From Lentilitoribacter sp039986595 (lineage in GTDB: Bacteria; Pseudomonadota; Alphaproteobacteria; Rhizobiales; Rhizobiaceae), in NCBI GenBank assembly GCA_039986595.1, contig JBDWQJ010000004.1:1-64000 (forward strand): a DNA stretch of 64,000 nucleotides, written 5' to 3'. Under the pieces are notes generated by a model. The model saw nothing but the letters and a program-made list of their open reading frames with translations. It made no database searches and had not been told where the DNA came from. The position numbers and the translations under genes are program-made. Positions 36,584 through 45,355 of the stretch are shown here, one piece after another (the stretch's first letter is position 1; the number at the start of each line of letters is the position of its first letter).

Positions 36584-37916
36584 GTGTCATTCCTTCAACG
36601 GCAATAGTGGGCGCCGCAATTGAGTATTTTGGGTCGATATCATTTGCCAACACAATACGTTTAAACATGTCTTTCAGATTAGACGCAATTGTGATTTCCG
36701 ATACTGGGAATGTTAGTACCCCGTTTTCAATCCAATAACCAGATGCTCCGCGACTATATTCACCGGTGACCATGTTGACCCCTTGGCCAATAACTTCGGT
36801 GACATATAAGCCAGATTTAATAGAACCAATGAGATCGTTTGCACTCATATCGCCGGGCGAAACCAACACATTGGTAGATGACGCGCCAACATTGTTGCCA
36901 GCACGCGAACCTCGGCCATTGGTTTTTAGTCCAAGCTGTTTGCCCAACGATGTGCTCAAATACCAATTTTGCAATACGCCGTTTTCAACCATTGTCATTG
37001 TATTGGCATCAACACCTTCACCATCAAATGGACGCGAAGCTGATTTACGAGCGATCTTTGGATCATCTATAATATTCACAGCATCCGGCAAGATTTGCTC
37101 ACCCATTTGATCGCGCAGGAAGCTTGTTTTTCGCGCCACCGACGCGCCGTTAATTGCTCCAATTAGGTGACCAAAAATACCACGCGAAACGCGTGGATCG
37201 AAGACAATCGTCACATCACTGGCTGTCGGGACCTGACGCGGGTTTAAGCGTTTTACCGCGCGTTCTGCAGCTGCAACACCAATGGCCTCTGGTGCATCTA
37301 AATCAGAATAAAAAACCCGACTATCAAACTCATAATCGCGTTCCATGGCGGTGCCCTCACCTGCAAGAACACTAACAGACCTGCCAAATCCTGAAACCGC
37401 GTAGCTTCCTGAAAACCCATCCGATGTCGCCAACACCAAACCGCCCATGCCGCTTGATGCCCCTGCACCAAGTGAATTTGCAACACCGTCCACGGCCATT
37501 GCACTTTCTTCCATCGCAAGCGCTGCATCGGTCATGTCTTTTGACGAAACTTCAGTGGCATCAAACAGATCAAGGTCGATGACCTCGTCCACCAAATCTT
37601 CTTTGTTTGCCAAGCAAACATAGGGATCTTCCGGCGACACTTTGGCCATCGCAACAGCGCGTTCGGCCAGTTGATAATCATCACCGCTTTGGCCTGCGCT
37701 CACGGACGCAACTTTATTGCCGACAAAAACCCGCAGGCTGAAATCATCACTCTCAGAGCTTTGCGTATTCTCAACCTTTCCAAGACGGACTGAAACAGAT
37801 TTTGACTTACCACGCACCACAACTGCATCTGCAGCATCTGCACCGGATTTTCTAGCCGCATCAATTAGTTTTTCAGCTCTTTGAAGAAGTTCTTGGGACT
37901 GTTTGGTATCTTTCAT
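36570..37916 (-). CDS. pmbA: TldD/PmbA-family metalloprotease homologue
   Basis: About 448 residues from the ATG of MKDTKQSQELLQRAEKL; a longer frame starts 27 bases earlier. Family features: GKSKSVSVRLGKVENTQSSE, LRVFVGNKVASVSAGQS, GVAAAERAVKRLNPRQVP, FDPRVSRGIFGHLIGAING and GEYSRGASGYWIENG near the end. PmbA (TldE) works with TldD in peptide maturation and turnover. TldD is not in the window. Confidence 0.92.
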   Translation of the reverse strand: MKDTKQSQELLQRAEKLIDAARKSGADAADAVVVRGKSKSVSVRLGKVENTQSSESDDFSLRVFVGNKVASVSAGQSGDDYQLAERAVAMAKVSPEDPYVCLANKEDLVDEVIDLDLFDATEVSSKDMTDAALAMEESAMAVDGVANSLGAGASSGMGGLVLATSDGFSGSYAVSGFGRSVSVLAGEGTAMERDYEFDSRVFYSDLDAPEAIGVAAAERAVKRLNPRQVPTASDVTIVFDPRVSRGIFGHLIGAINGASVARKTSFLRDQMGEQILPDAVNIIDDPKIARKSASRPFDGEGVDANTMTMVENGVLQNWYLSTSLGKQLGLKTNGRGSRAGNNVGASSTNVLVSPGDMSANDLIGSIKSGLYVTEVIGQGVNMVTGEYSRGASGYWIENGVLTFPVSEITIASNLKDMFKRIVLANDIDPKYSIAAPTIAVEGMTLAGN

Positions 37917-38025
37917 AGGAATTGGCCTTTCTCTTTGGCCCATGTATGCTTAAATTAGATTCATATCAAGACAAGACAAATCGCATCACAAACTTGTCAT
38001 AACACTTTATAACGGAAATTAAAGG

Positions 38026-39807
38026 ATGGCGGGCGAAGAAGCCGACTTATTTAGCTATGCTATTGTTCTTCTTGGAAGCGCAGTGATCGCAGCCCCCTTG
38101 TTCAAGCGCATTGGGCTTGGCACCGTTTTGGGATATTTAGCCGCCGGGATTGTTATTGGCCCTATCGCGGGCATTATCGCTGATGGCGAGAAAATTCTGC
38201 ACTTTGCCGAACTCGGCGTGGTCTTGTTGTTGTTTATTATTGGCCTTGAATTAAAGCCCTCAAGACTATGGCGTATGCGACGAGATATTTTGGGAATGGG
38301 CAGCATACAAGTTATTGTCACAGCGCTCATATTAACCGCTCTTGCGAGGTTTTTGGGCGGGCAAAACCTTACCACTTCTGTTGTGATTGGCTTTGCGCTG
38401 GCACTATCTTCTACGGCCTTTGTCCTACAAATTTTGGATGAACGCGGTGATCTAAATCGTGCATATGGACAAAAAACATTTTCAATATTGCTGTTTCAGG
38501 ACATTGCGATTGTCCCGCTCATTGCAATGGTTGCCATTTTAGCGCCCGGTTCATCTGAATCAGATGGCAGTGCATGGGATAGTATTTTAATTGCAATTAC
38601 TGCTGTGGTTTTGCTTATCCTTGCGGGGCGCTACTTGCTAAACCCATTATTTCAAATGATCGCAAGCACGGGTGCGAAAGAAGCGATGATCGCAGCGGCT
38701 CTCTTTGTTGTATTAGCCGCTGGTGCGTTAATGGAATACGCAGGACTTTCTATGGCATTGGGTGCATTTTTGTCAGGTGTGATGCTGGCTGAGTCTTCAT
38801 ATCGCCACGAATTAGAAGCAGATATCGAACCATTCCGTGGCATTTTATTGGGTCTGTTTTTCATGGCCGTCGGACTATCACTTGATATCGACGTCTTATT
38901 TGATAACGCGCTCTTAATCCTCATAGCCGTGCCGATTATTCTGGTTGTGAAAGCCAGCGTGATTTATATTCTGTGCCGAGGGTTTGGTTCGCATCGTAAT
39001 GAAGCAACACGTATCGCCGGAATATTACCGCAAAGTGGTGAATTTGGGTTTGTGCTGTTCACAGCTGCCGTGACAGCAAATGTTTTAACACAAGCATCCG
39101 CATCAATACTTATTGCAATTGTGACCATCACGATGGCGCTTACTCCTATTGTGACGAAAATTGCAGATAGTCTTACCCGCGCAACACACGAAGGCATGGA
39201 AGAAAACTTTGAAGGTGCTGGGTCTGATGTATTACTTATCGGCTTCTCTCGCTTTGGGCAGATCGCCTCGCAAATGTTTTTGACCGGTGGAACAGATGTA
39301 ACCATTCTCGACCAATCGGCTGAACGCATTCGCAACGCCCGCAATTTTGGTTTTCGAATTTATTTTGGCGATGGAAAACGCAAAGATGTTTTACGTGCAG
39401 CGGGCATTGAACGGGCAAAAATCGTTGCTATATGCACCAACGAACGTGAAACCACCGATAAAATTGTTGATCTCATACGTTCGGAATATCCGGAAGCTAA
39501 AATATTTGTTCGCTCATATGATCGTGCGCATACGCTTGCGCTGCGCGCCACGGGCGTTGACTACGAAATTCGAGAAACGTTCGAGTCTGGCATTGAATTT
39601 GGTCGCAAAACACTTGAAGCGCTTGGGCTAAGCGAGCAAGTTTCGCTGGAAATTGCCCAAGAGGTGAAGCGTCGCGATGAAGCACGCCTTGCTTTGCAAG
39701 AGGCTGAGGGATTAACTGCAGGGGTTCACCATGTTTTGACTAAACCGGTTAAACCTGAACCATTGATTGAACCAAGGGCAGATAATGCAGAGGGCGAAAA
39801 GTTTTGA
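38026..39807 (+). CDS. CPA2-family cation:proton antiporter, Kef-like, with TrkA-N domain
   Basis: 593 residues. About 12 membrane helices (residues 1-385) include LGYLAAGIVIGPIAGI and ALALSSTAFVLQILDERGD. A cytoplasmic Rossmann domain (about 400-520) follows, with VLLIGFSRFGQIASQMF, TILDQSAERI and GDGKRKDVLRAAGI. This is the layout of KefB/KefC, glutathione-gated potassium efflux systems that lower cytoplasmic pH under electrophile stress. It lies divergent to pmbA and overlaps the MATE gene. Confidence 0.92.
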   Translation: MAGEEADLFSYAIVLLGSAVIAAPLFKRIGLGTVLGYLAAGIVIGPIAGIIADGEKILHFAELGVVLLLFIIGLELKPSRLWRMRRDILGMGSIQVIVTALILTALARFLGGQNLTTSVVIGFALALSSTAFVLQILDERGDLNRAYGQKTFSILLFQDIAIVPLIAMVAILAPGSSESDGSAWDSILIAITAVVLLILAGRYLLNPLFQMIASTGAKEAMIAAALFVVLAAGALMEYAGLSMALGAFLSGVMLAESSYRHELEADIEPFRGILLGLFFMAVGLSLDIDVLFDNALLILIAVPIILVVKASVIYILCRGFGSHRNEATRIAGILPQSGEFGFVLFTAAVTANVLTQASASILIAIVTITMALTPIVTKIADSLTRATHEGMEENFEGAGSDVLLIGFSRFGQIASQMFLTGGTDVTILDQSAERIRNARNFGFRIYFGDGKRKDVLRAAGIERAKIVAICTNERETTDKIVDLIRSEYPEAKIFVRSYDRAHTLALRATGVDYEIRETFESGIEFGRKTLEALGLSEQVSLEIAQEVKRRDEARLALQEAEGLTAGVHHVLTKPVKPEPLIEPRADNAEGEKF

Positions 39808-41216
39808 GTGAAAAAGCAAAATTTGTAACAGGCTCAACGATGCGCCACGTTATCAACATGACAGCAACAGGCTCTATCGGACTTGTTGCCGTTTTTTTAG
39901 TTGATGCGTTTAATTTGTTTTACATCTCGCTTTTGGGTGAGGATGAGCTTGCCGCAGCTATCGGGTATGCAGGTACTTTGCTATTTTTTACGATGTCTCT
40001 GAACATTGGACTATCAATTGCTGCAACTGCACTTACTTCACGCGCGCTTGGTGCAGATGACAGACCAGAAGCGCGAGCGCTCGCGGGCGCATCCATGGTT
40101 TATATGTTTATCTGCGCCGTTGCAGTCACCGTGATTTCCTATCCATTCATTGGGGATTTCGTTGCCTGGATTGGTGCAAAAGGTGTCACCGCTGAACTTG
40201 CGATCGGCTATATCGAAATTGTATTATTATCACTTCCAATTCTTGGATTGGGTATGTGCGCGGCTTCTCTTTTAAGAGCAGTTGGTGATGCAAAACGAGC
40301 AATGTATGTGACATTGATTGCTGGATTTGCCACCGCCCTTTTAGATCCAATTTTCATTTTCGGTTTTGATATGGGTATCAACGGCGCAGCAATTGCGACG
40401 GTTATTTCCCGCTTTATCATGGTGTCATTTGGGCTTTACGCATTGATCAAGGTGCATGACCTTTTAGCAGCGCCTAAGCTTAATACACTTCGTCGGGAGA
40501 TAAAACCGTTCTTAATCATCGGAACACCCGCGATATTAACACAGCTCGCAACGCCAATTGGCAACACTTACATGACCGCAACAATCGCTGAATATGGCGA
40601 TTCAGCTGTTGCGGGTTGGGCTGTTGTTGGACGAATTATCCCGGTTGCTTTTGGTGCATTGTTTGCGCTATCTGGCGCTATTGGACCTATCTTAGGGCAA
40701 AATCTTGGCGCACGTAGATATGATAGAATTGAACAAGCGATCAAAGATGGTTTCATCTTTACGATCATTTATGTTGTTATAGTTTCTGGTATCCTTGCAC
40801 TTACCCGTCATCAGATTGCTGATATTTTTGGAACCGAAGGTGATGCGCGATTGGTCGTCACGTTCTTCTGTCTTTGGATTGCATCAAGCTTCTTGTTTAA
40901 CGGGATGCTTTTTGCCGCCAACGCTGCCTTTAATAATCTTGGATATGCGTTTTATTCAACCATGTTCAACTGGGGACGTTCAACGCTCGGCGTTATCCCA
41001 TTTGTTTGGGTGGGATCTCAATATTACGGTATTGAAGGTGCTCTGGTTGGTTATGGTTTAGGCGCTGTGTTCTTTGGAATTATGAGTGCAATTGTCTGTC
41101 TACGCGTTATCAAAAAACTAGAGGCACGCGAACATGACAAGGACGACGATCAAAACCATCATTATCCTCCCGCTGCAAATTCTCCATTTACCAGCGGCAA
41201 AGCATCAGCGCTTTAA
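39804..41216 (+). CDS. MATE-family efflux transporter
   Basis: 470 residues with about 12 membrane helices: GSIGLVAVFLVDAFNLFYIS, LLRAVGDAKRAMYVT, GINGAAIATVISR, SGAIGPILGQNLGA and a C-terminal charged/His tail. It is a sodium- or proton-driven multidrug exporter. The TTG at 39804 overlaps the TGA of the antiporter gene; an ATG 36 bases later is an alternative start. The end overlaps the convergent patatin gene by 4 bases. Confidence 0.92.
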   Translation: MSEKAKFVTGSTMRHVINMTATGSIGLVAVFLVDAFNLFYISLLGEDELAAAIGYAGTLLFFTMSLNIGLSIAATALTSRALGADDRPEARALAGASMVYMFICAVAVTVISYPFIGDFVAWIGAKGVTAELAIGYIEIVLLSLPILGLGMCAASLLRAVGDAKRAMYVTLIAGFATALLDPIFIFGFDMGINGAAIATVISRFIMVSFGLYALIKVHDLLAAPKLNTLRREIKPFLIIGTPAILTQLATPIGNTYMTATIAEYGDSAVAGWAVVGRIIPVAFGALFALSGAIGPILGQNLGARRYDRIEQAIKDGFIFTIIYVVIVSGILALTRHQIADIFGTEGDARLVVTFFCLWIASSFLFNGMLFAANAAFNNLGYAFYSTMFNWGRSTLGVIPFVWVGSQYYGIEGALVGYGLGAVFFGIMSAIVCLRVIKKLEAREHDKDDDQNHHYPPAANSPFTSGKASAL

Positions 41217-42037
41217 CTGAGTACTCGATCAAGTTCAGATTTGAGCATGTCGCGGATGCCTGCACTTTGCGTTAAGACATCATCAGCGTTCATAAAATCT
41301 AAAACGCGAAAATCATGTACATCTGGTACAAGGAAGATATCAGGCGGCGTTTTTTCAAACTTTTCAGCAATGATCGACTGCATCATGAGTTGGCTAGCAC
41401 CAAATGCGGCATCCGTTGTGCTTGGTCTTTGAGTTGAATCACCTGTTGGAAAACCAGCAACATCAACCGCAATAATGATGTCGGCTAGCCCTTCGAGCAC
41501 GTCAAACGGCAGTGGATTAAAAATACCGCCATCGATTAAAAAACGTCCATCTCTGTGCACAGGTTTAAATATCGCAGGAAGTGCAGCTGAAGCGGCAATC
41601 GCCGAGCGCAGGTTCCCATCATTCATAATAACTTCTGAATGACCATAAAAATCTGTCGCCAACAATTGAGTTGGAATTTTCAACGCGTCAAAACTATGCG
41701 GCAACTCTTCTGGCATAAACGCATCGATAATGCGCTCGACATTAAATTGTCCCAGCGTTACACCCTCAGTGATAACGGATTTCCACGTAGGACGCCGCGC
41801 TTTCCACAAACGTGAGGCAACATTTGATGGTCGTCCAATGCTTTCCATCATAAATTCGCGGATATCTAAACCGCTCATCCCAGCCGCCATTGCTGAACTC
41901 ATGATAGCACCAATGGATGTGCCAGATACTGCAACCGGCGTAATTCCCAACTCATCTAAAACTTCAATGATATGAATATGGGCGATACCGCGCGCGCCGC
42001 CGCCGCCAAATGCAACTGCTACCGACTTATCTGCCAT
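41213..42037 (-). CDS. Patatin-like phospholipase family protein
   Basis: 274 residues, soluble. The oxyanion loop GGGGARGIAHI, the nucleophile serine in GTSIG and the catalytic aspartate in LIDGGIFNPLP make a complete Ser-Asp dyad. It resembles RssA/YchK-type patatins with no N-terminal extension. Its substrate is unknown. It belongs with rsmD and the RluB-type gene in a minus-strand set. Confidence 0.92.
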   Translation of the reverse strand: MADKSVAVAFGGGGARGIAHIHIIEVLDELGITPVAVSGTSIGAIMSSAMAAGMSGLDIREFMMESIGRPSNVASRLWKARRPTWKSVITEGVTLGQFNVERIIDAFMPEELPHSFDALKIPTQLLATDFYGHSEVIMNDGNLRSAIAASAALPAIFKPVHRDGRFLIDGGIFNPLPFDVLEGLADIIIAVDVAGFPTGDSTQRPSTTDAAFGASQLMMQSIIAEKFEKTPPDIFLVPDVHDFRVLDFMNADDVLTQSAGIRDMLKSELDRVLS

Positions 42038-42055
42038 GATATGCCCCCTTCAGCC

Positions 42056-42619
42056 TTATGATTTTGCCGAATAAGAATAAAACCAGATATTTGTCTCACC
42101 AAATGGACGTTTGTCAATTTGCGTAAAACGATCATCAAGATCAGGTTCAATATCGCTATGCTCTTCTAAAATTACGAGAGCCTGATCAACCATCCACCCA
42201 TTATCAACAGCAGATTTGATCGCTTTTTCACCTAAACCTTGCGCATATGGTGGATCAGCAAACAACATCGTAAAGGGTTCAAATTTACTCAACGGACCGA
42301 GTTTTGTGGCATCACGTTTGAAGATTTTTGTGCAGCCATGAAGTGATAAATTATCGGTATTTTGCCGAAGCAATCCACGTCCCTCAATGCTTTGCTCTAC
42401 AAATAAAACAAATTCGCAGCCTCTGGAAAGAGCTTCAATGCCAACCGCACCAGTGCCCGCAAATAATTCGAGCATACGGCCATCTTCAAGATGTTCAGAA
42501 TGGGAATGCTCAAGAATATTAAAAATACTCTCGCGCGTGCGATCTTTCGTTGGTCTGATATTTTCCGTTTTGGGCGATACAATTGATCGCCCACGGTATT
42601 TACCTCCGACGATCCGCAT
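42056..42619 (-). CDS. rsmD: 16S rRNA (guanine966-N2)-methyltransferase
   Basis: 187 residues: MRIVGGKYRGRSI at the start, RPTKDRTRESIFNIL, LELFAGTGAVGIEALSRG (SAM site) and the catalytic FADPPYAQG. It methylates G966 of 16S rRNA. The start overlaps the end of the RluB-type gene by 20 bases. Confidence 0.95.
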   Translation of the reverse strand: MRIVGGKYRGRSIVSPKTENIRPTKDRTRESIFNILEHSHSEHLEDGRMLELFAGTGAVGIEALSRGCEFVLFVEQSIEGRGLLRQNTDNLSLHGCTKIFKRDATKLGPLSKFEPFTMLFADPPYAQGLGEKAIKSAVDNGWMVDQALVILEEHSDIEPDLDDRFTQIDKRPFGETNIWFYSYSAKS

Positions 42620-43991
42620 TGCCGCCCTTTTTACCTTTAAAGTTTACACCATCAGGCTTTTTGCCATCGCGAAACGGTTTCTTCCCATCACGAGATTGCT
42701 TTTTTCCGTCACGAGTTTGGTCCGAACCTTTTTGATCTGATTTCTTTGACCGAAAGCTTTTATGTGGATCAAGTTTATCTTTAGGACGGTGCCAATTTCC
42801 TTTTACTGGCTCATTGCCATAATCAACTTCATCGTCTTTGCGCTCAACACGAGGACGACCACCTTTAGCCATCCAAACGTTAGCGGCTCTATTTCTAGGG
42901 CCTCTTTGACGCGGACGCTCTTCTTCTTGATCAAACTTATTGTCAGAAAACTTACGTTTCCCATCTGGACCTTCAGGGCGTGTACCCAATCGATCTCGAG
43001 CACGCTCTTTGCGTTCAGCCTCGCTTAGTTTGCGACGGGGCTTCCACTCAGCTGCTTTTTCGCGCTCTTCTTTGCTTTCATGCTCGCGTAATGGCGCATC
43101 AAAGTTTGCACCAGATGCCTCTACCAATCGCGTGCCAAGCTGATCACGAAGCATGCGGCCTTTAACTTCAACCACTCCACCTTCAGATAGCTCTCCCAAT
43201 TGGAACGGACCGTAAGAAAGGCGAATGAGGCGGTTTACGTCCAGACCCAAAGCACCGAGCACAACTTTTATCTCGCGGTTTTTGCCTTCGCGCAAACCCA
43301 TCGTGATCCAAACGTTCGAACCTTGAACGCGATCGAGCGTTGCTTCGATTGAGCCATAAAGCACGCCATCAACTGCGATACCTTCTTTTAACTCATCCAA
43401 TTGTTCTTGATTAATCTTACCATGCGCACGAACGCGATAACGTCGCAACCAACCTGTTGAAGGCAGTTCCAACACGCGCGCCAAGCCGCCATCATTGGTC
43501 AGCAATAGCAAGCCTTCTGTGTTGATATCCAAACGACCAATGGACATCACCCTTGGTAAGTCATCAGGCAGATTTTCAAATACAGTTGGTCGACCTTCAG
43601 GGTCGTTATTTGTTGTCACCAACCCACCGCGCTTGTAATAGAGCCAAAGTCTGGTGCGCTCGATACCGCCAACTGGCTTATCATCAACTTCAATATTGTC
43701 AGACTGTGTCACGTTAATCGCTGGGCTTGTTAAAACTTTGCCATTAAGTTTTACGCGACCTTCTTCAATCATGCGTTCAACTTCACGGCGTGAAGCAACG
43801 CCCGCGCGGGCCAGCATCTTAGCAATGCGCCCTTCAACTAAAATTGGTGCTGCTTCTTTTGCTACGGATGGTTTTGCAGCTTTTGCTGCGCCAGGTTTAC
43901 TCGCGCCGGGTTTACCACCTCGTGGACGCGATGCTTTACCATCATCTCTGTTTGGTTTTTTGCCGCTAAAGGGCTTGTCTTGTTTGCTCAT
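42600..43991 (-). CDS. rluB: RluB/RsuA-type pseudouridine synthase with basic low-complexity tails
   Basis: 463 residues. The core (about 55-300) has an S4 RNA-binding domain (RIAKMLARAGVASRREVERMIEEG given in part by VASRREVERMI) and a synthase domain with the catalytic Asp in IGRLDINTEGLLLLTNDGG. The N-terminal 50 residues and the last ~160 are Lys/Arg/Gly-rich. The tail carries repeated SRDGKK/FRDGKK units encoded at 42650-42725. It is likely specific for 23S rRNA U2605. Such tails are common in alphaproteobacterial homologues and may bind RNA. Confidence 0.92.
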   Translation of the reverse strand: MSKQDKPFSGKKPNRDDGKASRPRGGKPGASKPGAAKAAKPSVAKEAAPILVEGRIAKMLARAGVASRREVERMIEEGRVKLNGKVLTSPAINVTQSDNIEVDDKPVGGIERTRLWLYYKRGGLVTTNNDPEGRPTVFENLPDDLPRVMSIGRLDINTEGLLLLTNDGGLARVLELPSTGWLRRYRVRAHGKINQEQLDELKEGIAVDGVLYGSIEATLDRVQGSNVWITMGLREGKNREIKVVLGALGLDVNRLIRLSYGPFQLGELSEGGVVEVKGRMLRDQLGTRLVEASGANFDAPLREHESKEEREKAAEWKPRRKLSEAERKERARDRLGTRPEGPDGKRKFSDNKFDQEEERPRQRGPRNRAANVWMAKGGRPRVERKDDEVDYGNEPVKGNWHRPKDKLDPHKSFRSKKSDQKGSDQTRDGKKQSRDGKKPFRDGKKPDGVNFKGKKGGNADRRR

Positions 43992-44075
43992 ATGGTGTTT
44001 GCCTTTGTTGGCGTTGTCCTAACAGTTTCAAATGGATTGAGCAATTGATGCTTTGCAATAAAAGAGGATATAAAA

Positions 44076-44522
44076 TTGCCCAAAGATAGCTTCATGCATA
44101 TTGCCATTGAGGAGGCGGAAGCAGCGCGCGCGCGCGGTGAAGTGCCCGTTGGTGCTGTCATTGTGCAAGATAACCAGGTTATATCGCGTGCCGGCAATGA
44201 AACAAGGGCGCTAAACGATGTCACTGCGCATGCAGAAATCTTAGCCATACGGCGCGCATCAGAATATTTGGGACAAGAACGCCTTTCCGATTTAGACCTT
44301 TATGTAACGCTTGAACCTTGCACAATGTGCGCCGGTGCGATTTCCTTTGCCCGCATTAGACGCCTATATATCGGCGCTGAAGATGAAAAAGGTGGAGCTG
44401 TGCTCAATGGCGCAAGGTTCTTTGATCAGCCCACATGCCATCATTCACCAGACGTTTATTCAGGTTTTCAAGCCGACAAATGTGCGGGTATTTTAAAAGA
44501 CTTTTTCAAAACACAGCGCTAA
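44076..44522 (+). CDS. tadA: tRNA(Arg) adenosine-34 deaminase
   Basis: 148 residues with the zinc deaminase motifs DVTAHAEILAIR (HAE) and PCTMCAGAI (PCxxC). TadA makes inosine at the wobble position of tRNA-Arg(ACG). The start is TTG 44076, or ATG 44094. It is divergent to the RluB-type gene, a pairing seen in many rhizobia. Confidence 0.93.
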   Translation: MPKDSFMHIAIEEAEAARARGEVPVGAVIVQDNQVISRAGNETRALNDVTAHAEILAIRRASEYLGQERLSDLDLYVTLEPCTMCAGAISFARIRRLYIGAEDEKGGAVLNGARFFDQPTCHHSPDVYSGFQADKCAGILKDFFKTQR

Positions 44523-44552
44523 ACAAGAATGATTAAAGCGAGTAGAAGCTAA

Positions 44553-45149
44553 TTAACGCTTCCAGACTTGCCACCATTTTTTGCCTGTTCCTGCCTTGGT
44601 TGCACCTTCTAAACGTCTTTTCTCTTTTTCACGCTCAGTTTCACCCAATTCGCCAATTGGCGCAGTGGATGCAGGAACTTTATAGCCAGCTGGCGGATCA
44701 GATAAAAAACGTCGTTCTTGGTATGCACCTTGCTGGATAGCGCGTGCTTTGCGATATGCTTCACGCTGCTCGCCTCTGGTCAAGCTTTTACCATTTGGCC
44801 CAGCGATCCCCAATGGAGAAACGTAACCAGGGTTATCCTGATTTTCGGTAATTTCAGCGACAATGCGTGCTCTGGTCTCTTCAGGAGATTCAGGCCAAAC
44901 CTGTTCGTTCTTAACAACACTTACCTGCGGTTCTGGAAGCGAACTTGTTGATGGTGGTGTGACAAGATCAGGACGCGGCTTATAGTCAATTGCCGCACCT
45001 TTTTGAGTTTTCAAAGATGCAATATTGCCTAGATCTTCAAACAACTGCTCGGACGACGACTTATCTGTCCCATAAGTAGGCGATGACACACAGCCCGATA
45101 GCAATGCACCAAAACTCATTAATGTTAACGCAATGAATGCTCTATTCAT
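44553..45149 (-). CDS. Putative outer-membrane lipoprotein, unknown function
   Basis: 198 residues. The signal peptide ends in a lipobox (GALLSGC, lipid-modified Cys at residue 20). The mature part is hydrophilic with RGEQREAYRKARAIQQGAY and REKEKRRLEGATKAG near the C-terminus, which ends GKKWWQVWKR. I recognise no domain. It is convergent with tadA. The lipid anchor is clear; any function is unknown. Confidence 0.8.
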   Translation of the reverse strand: MNRAFIALTLMSFGALLSGCVSSPTYGTDKSSSEQLFEDLGNIASLKTQKGAAIDYKPRPDLVTPPSTSSLPEPQVSVVKNEQVWPESPEETRARIVAEITENQDNPGYVSPLGIAGPNGKSLTRGEQREAYRKARAIQQGAYQERRFLSDPPAGYKVPASTAPIGELGETEREKEKRRLEGATKAGTGKKWWQVWKR

Positions 45150-45309
45150 ATATTTTTACAACGCTTACAACGTTGTTCCTACTCAAAAGACCGCACATAC
45201 TGCCAGCCATATTTACTAAATCAGGCAGATTTCAGGCAAGTATTATCCTAAGGCTGCATTTTTCGCAAATAACGAAATTGTTCAATAGTTTATTTTACAA
45301 GCTCTAATA

Positions 45310-45346
45310 AATGATAAAGGCCAAGCCATCACAATCGGCTAGGCCT
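45310..45346 (-). terminator. Terminator of ileS
   Basis: On the minus strand AGGCCTAGCC and GGCTTGGCCT pair around a 9-base loop with one mismatch, followed by TTATCATTT. It lies 10 bases past the ileS stop. The T-run is broken, so strength is moderate. Confidence 0.7.
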
Positions 45347-45355
45347 CAATCTGTA

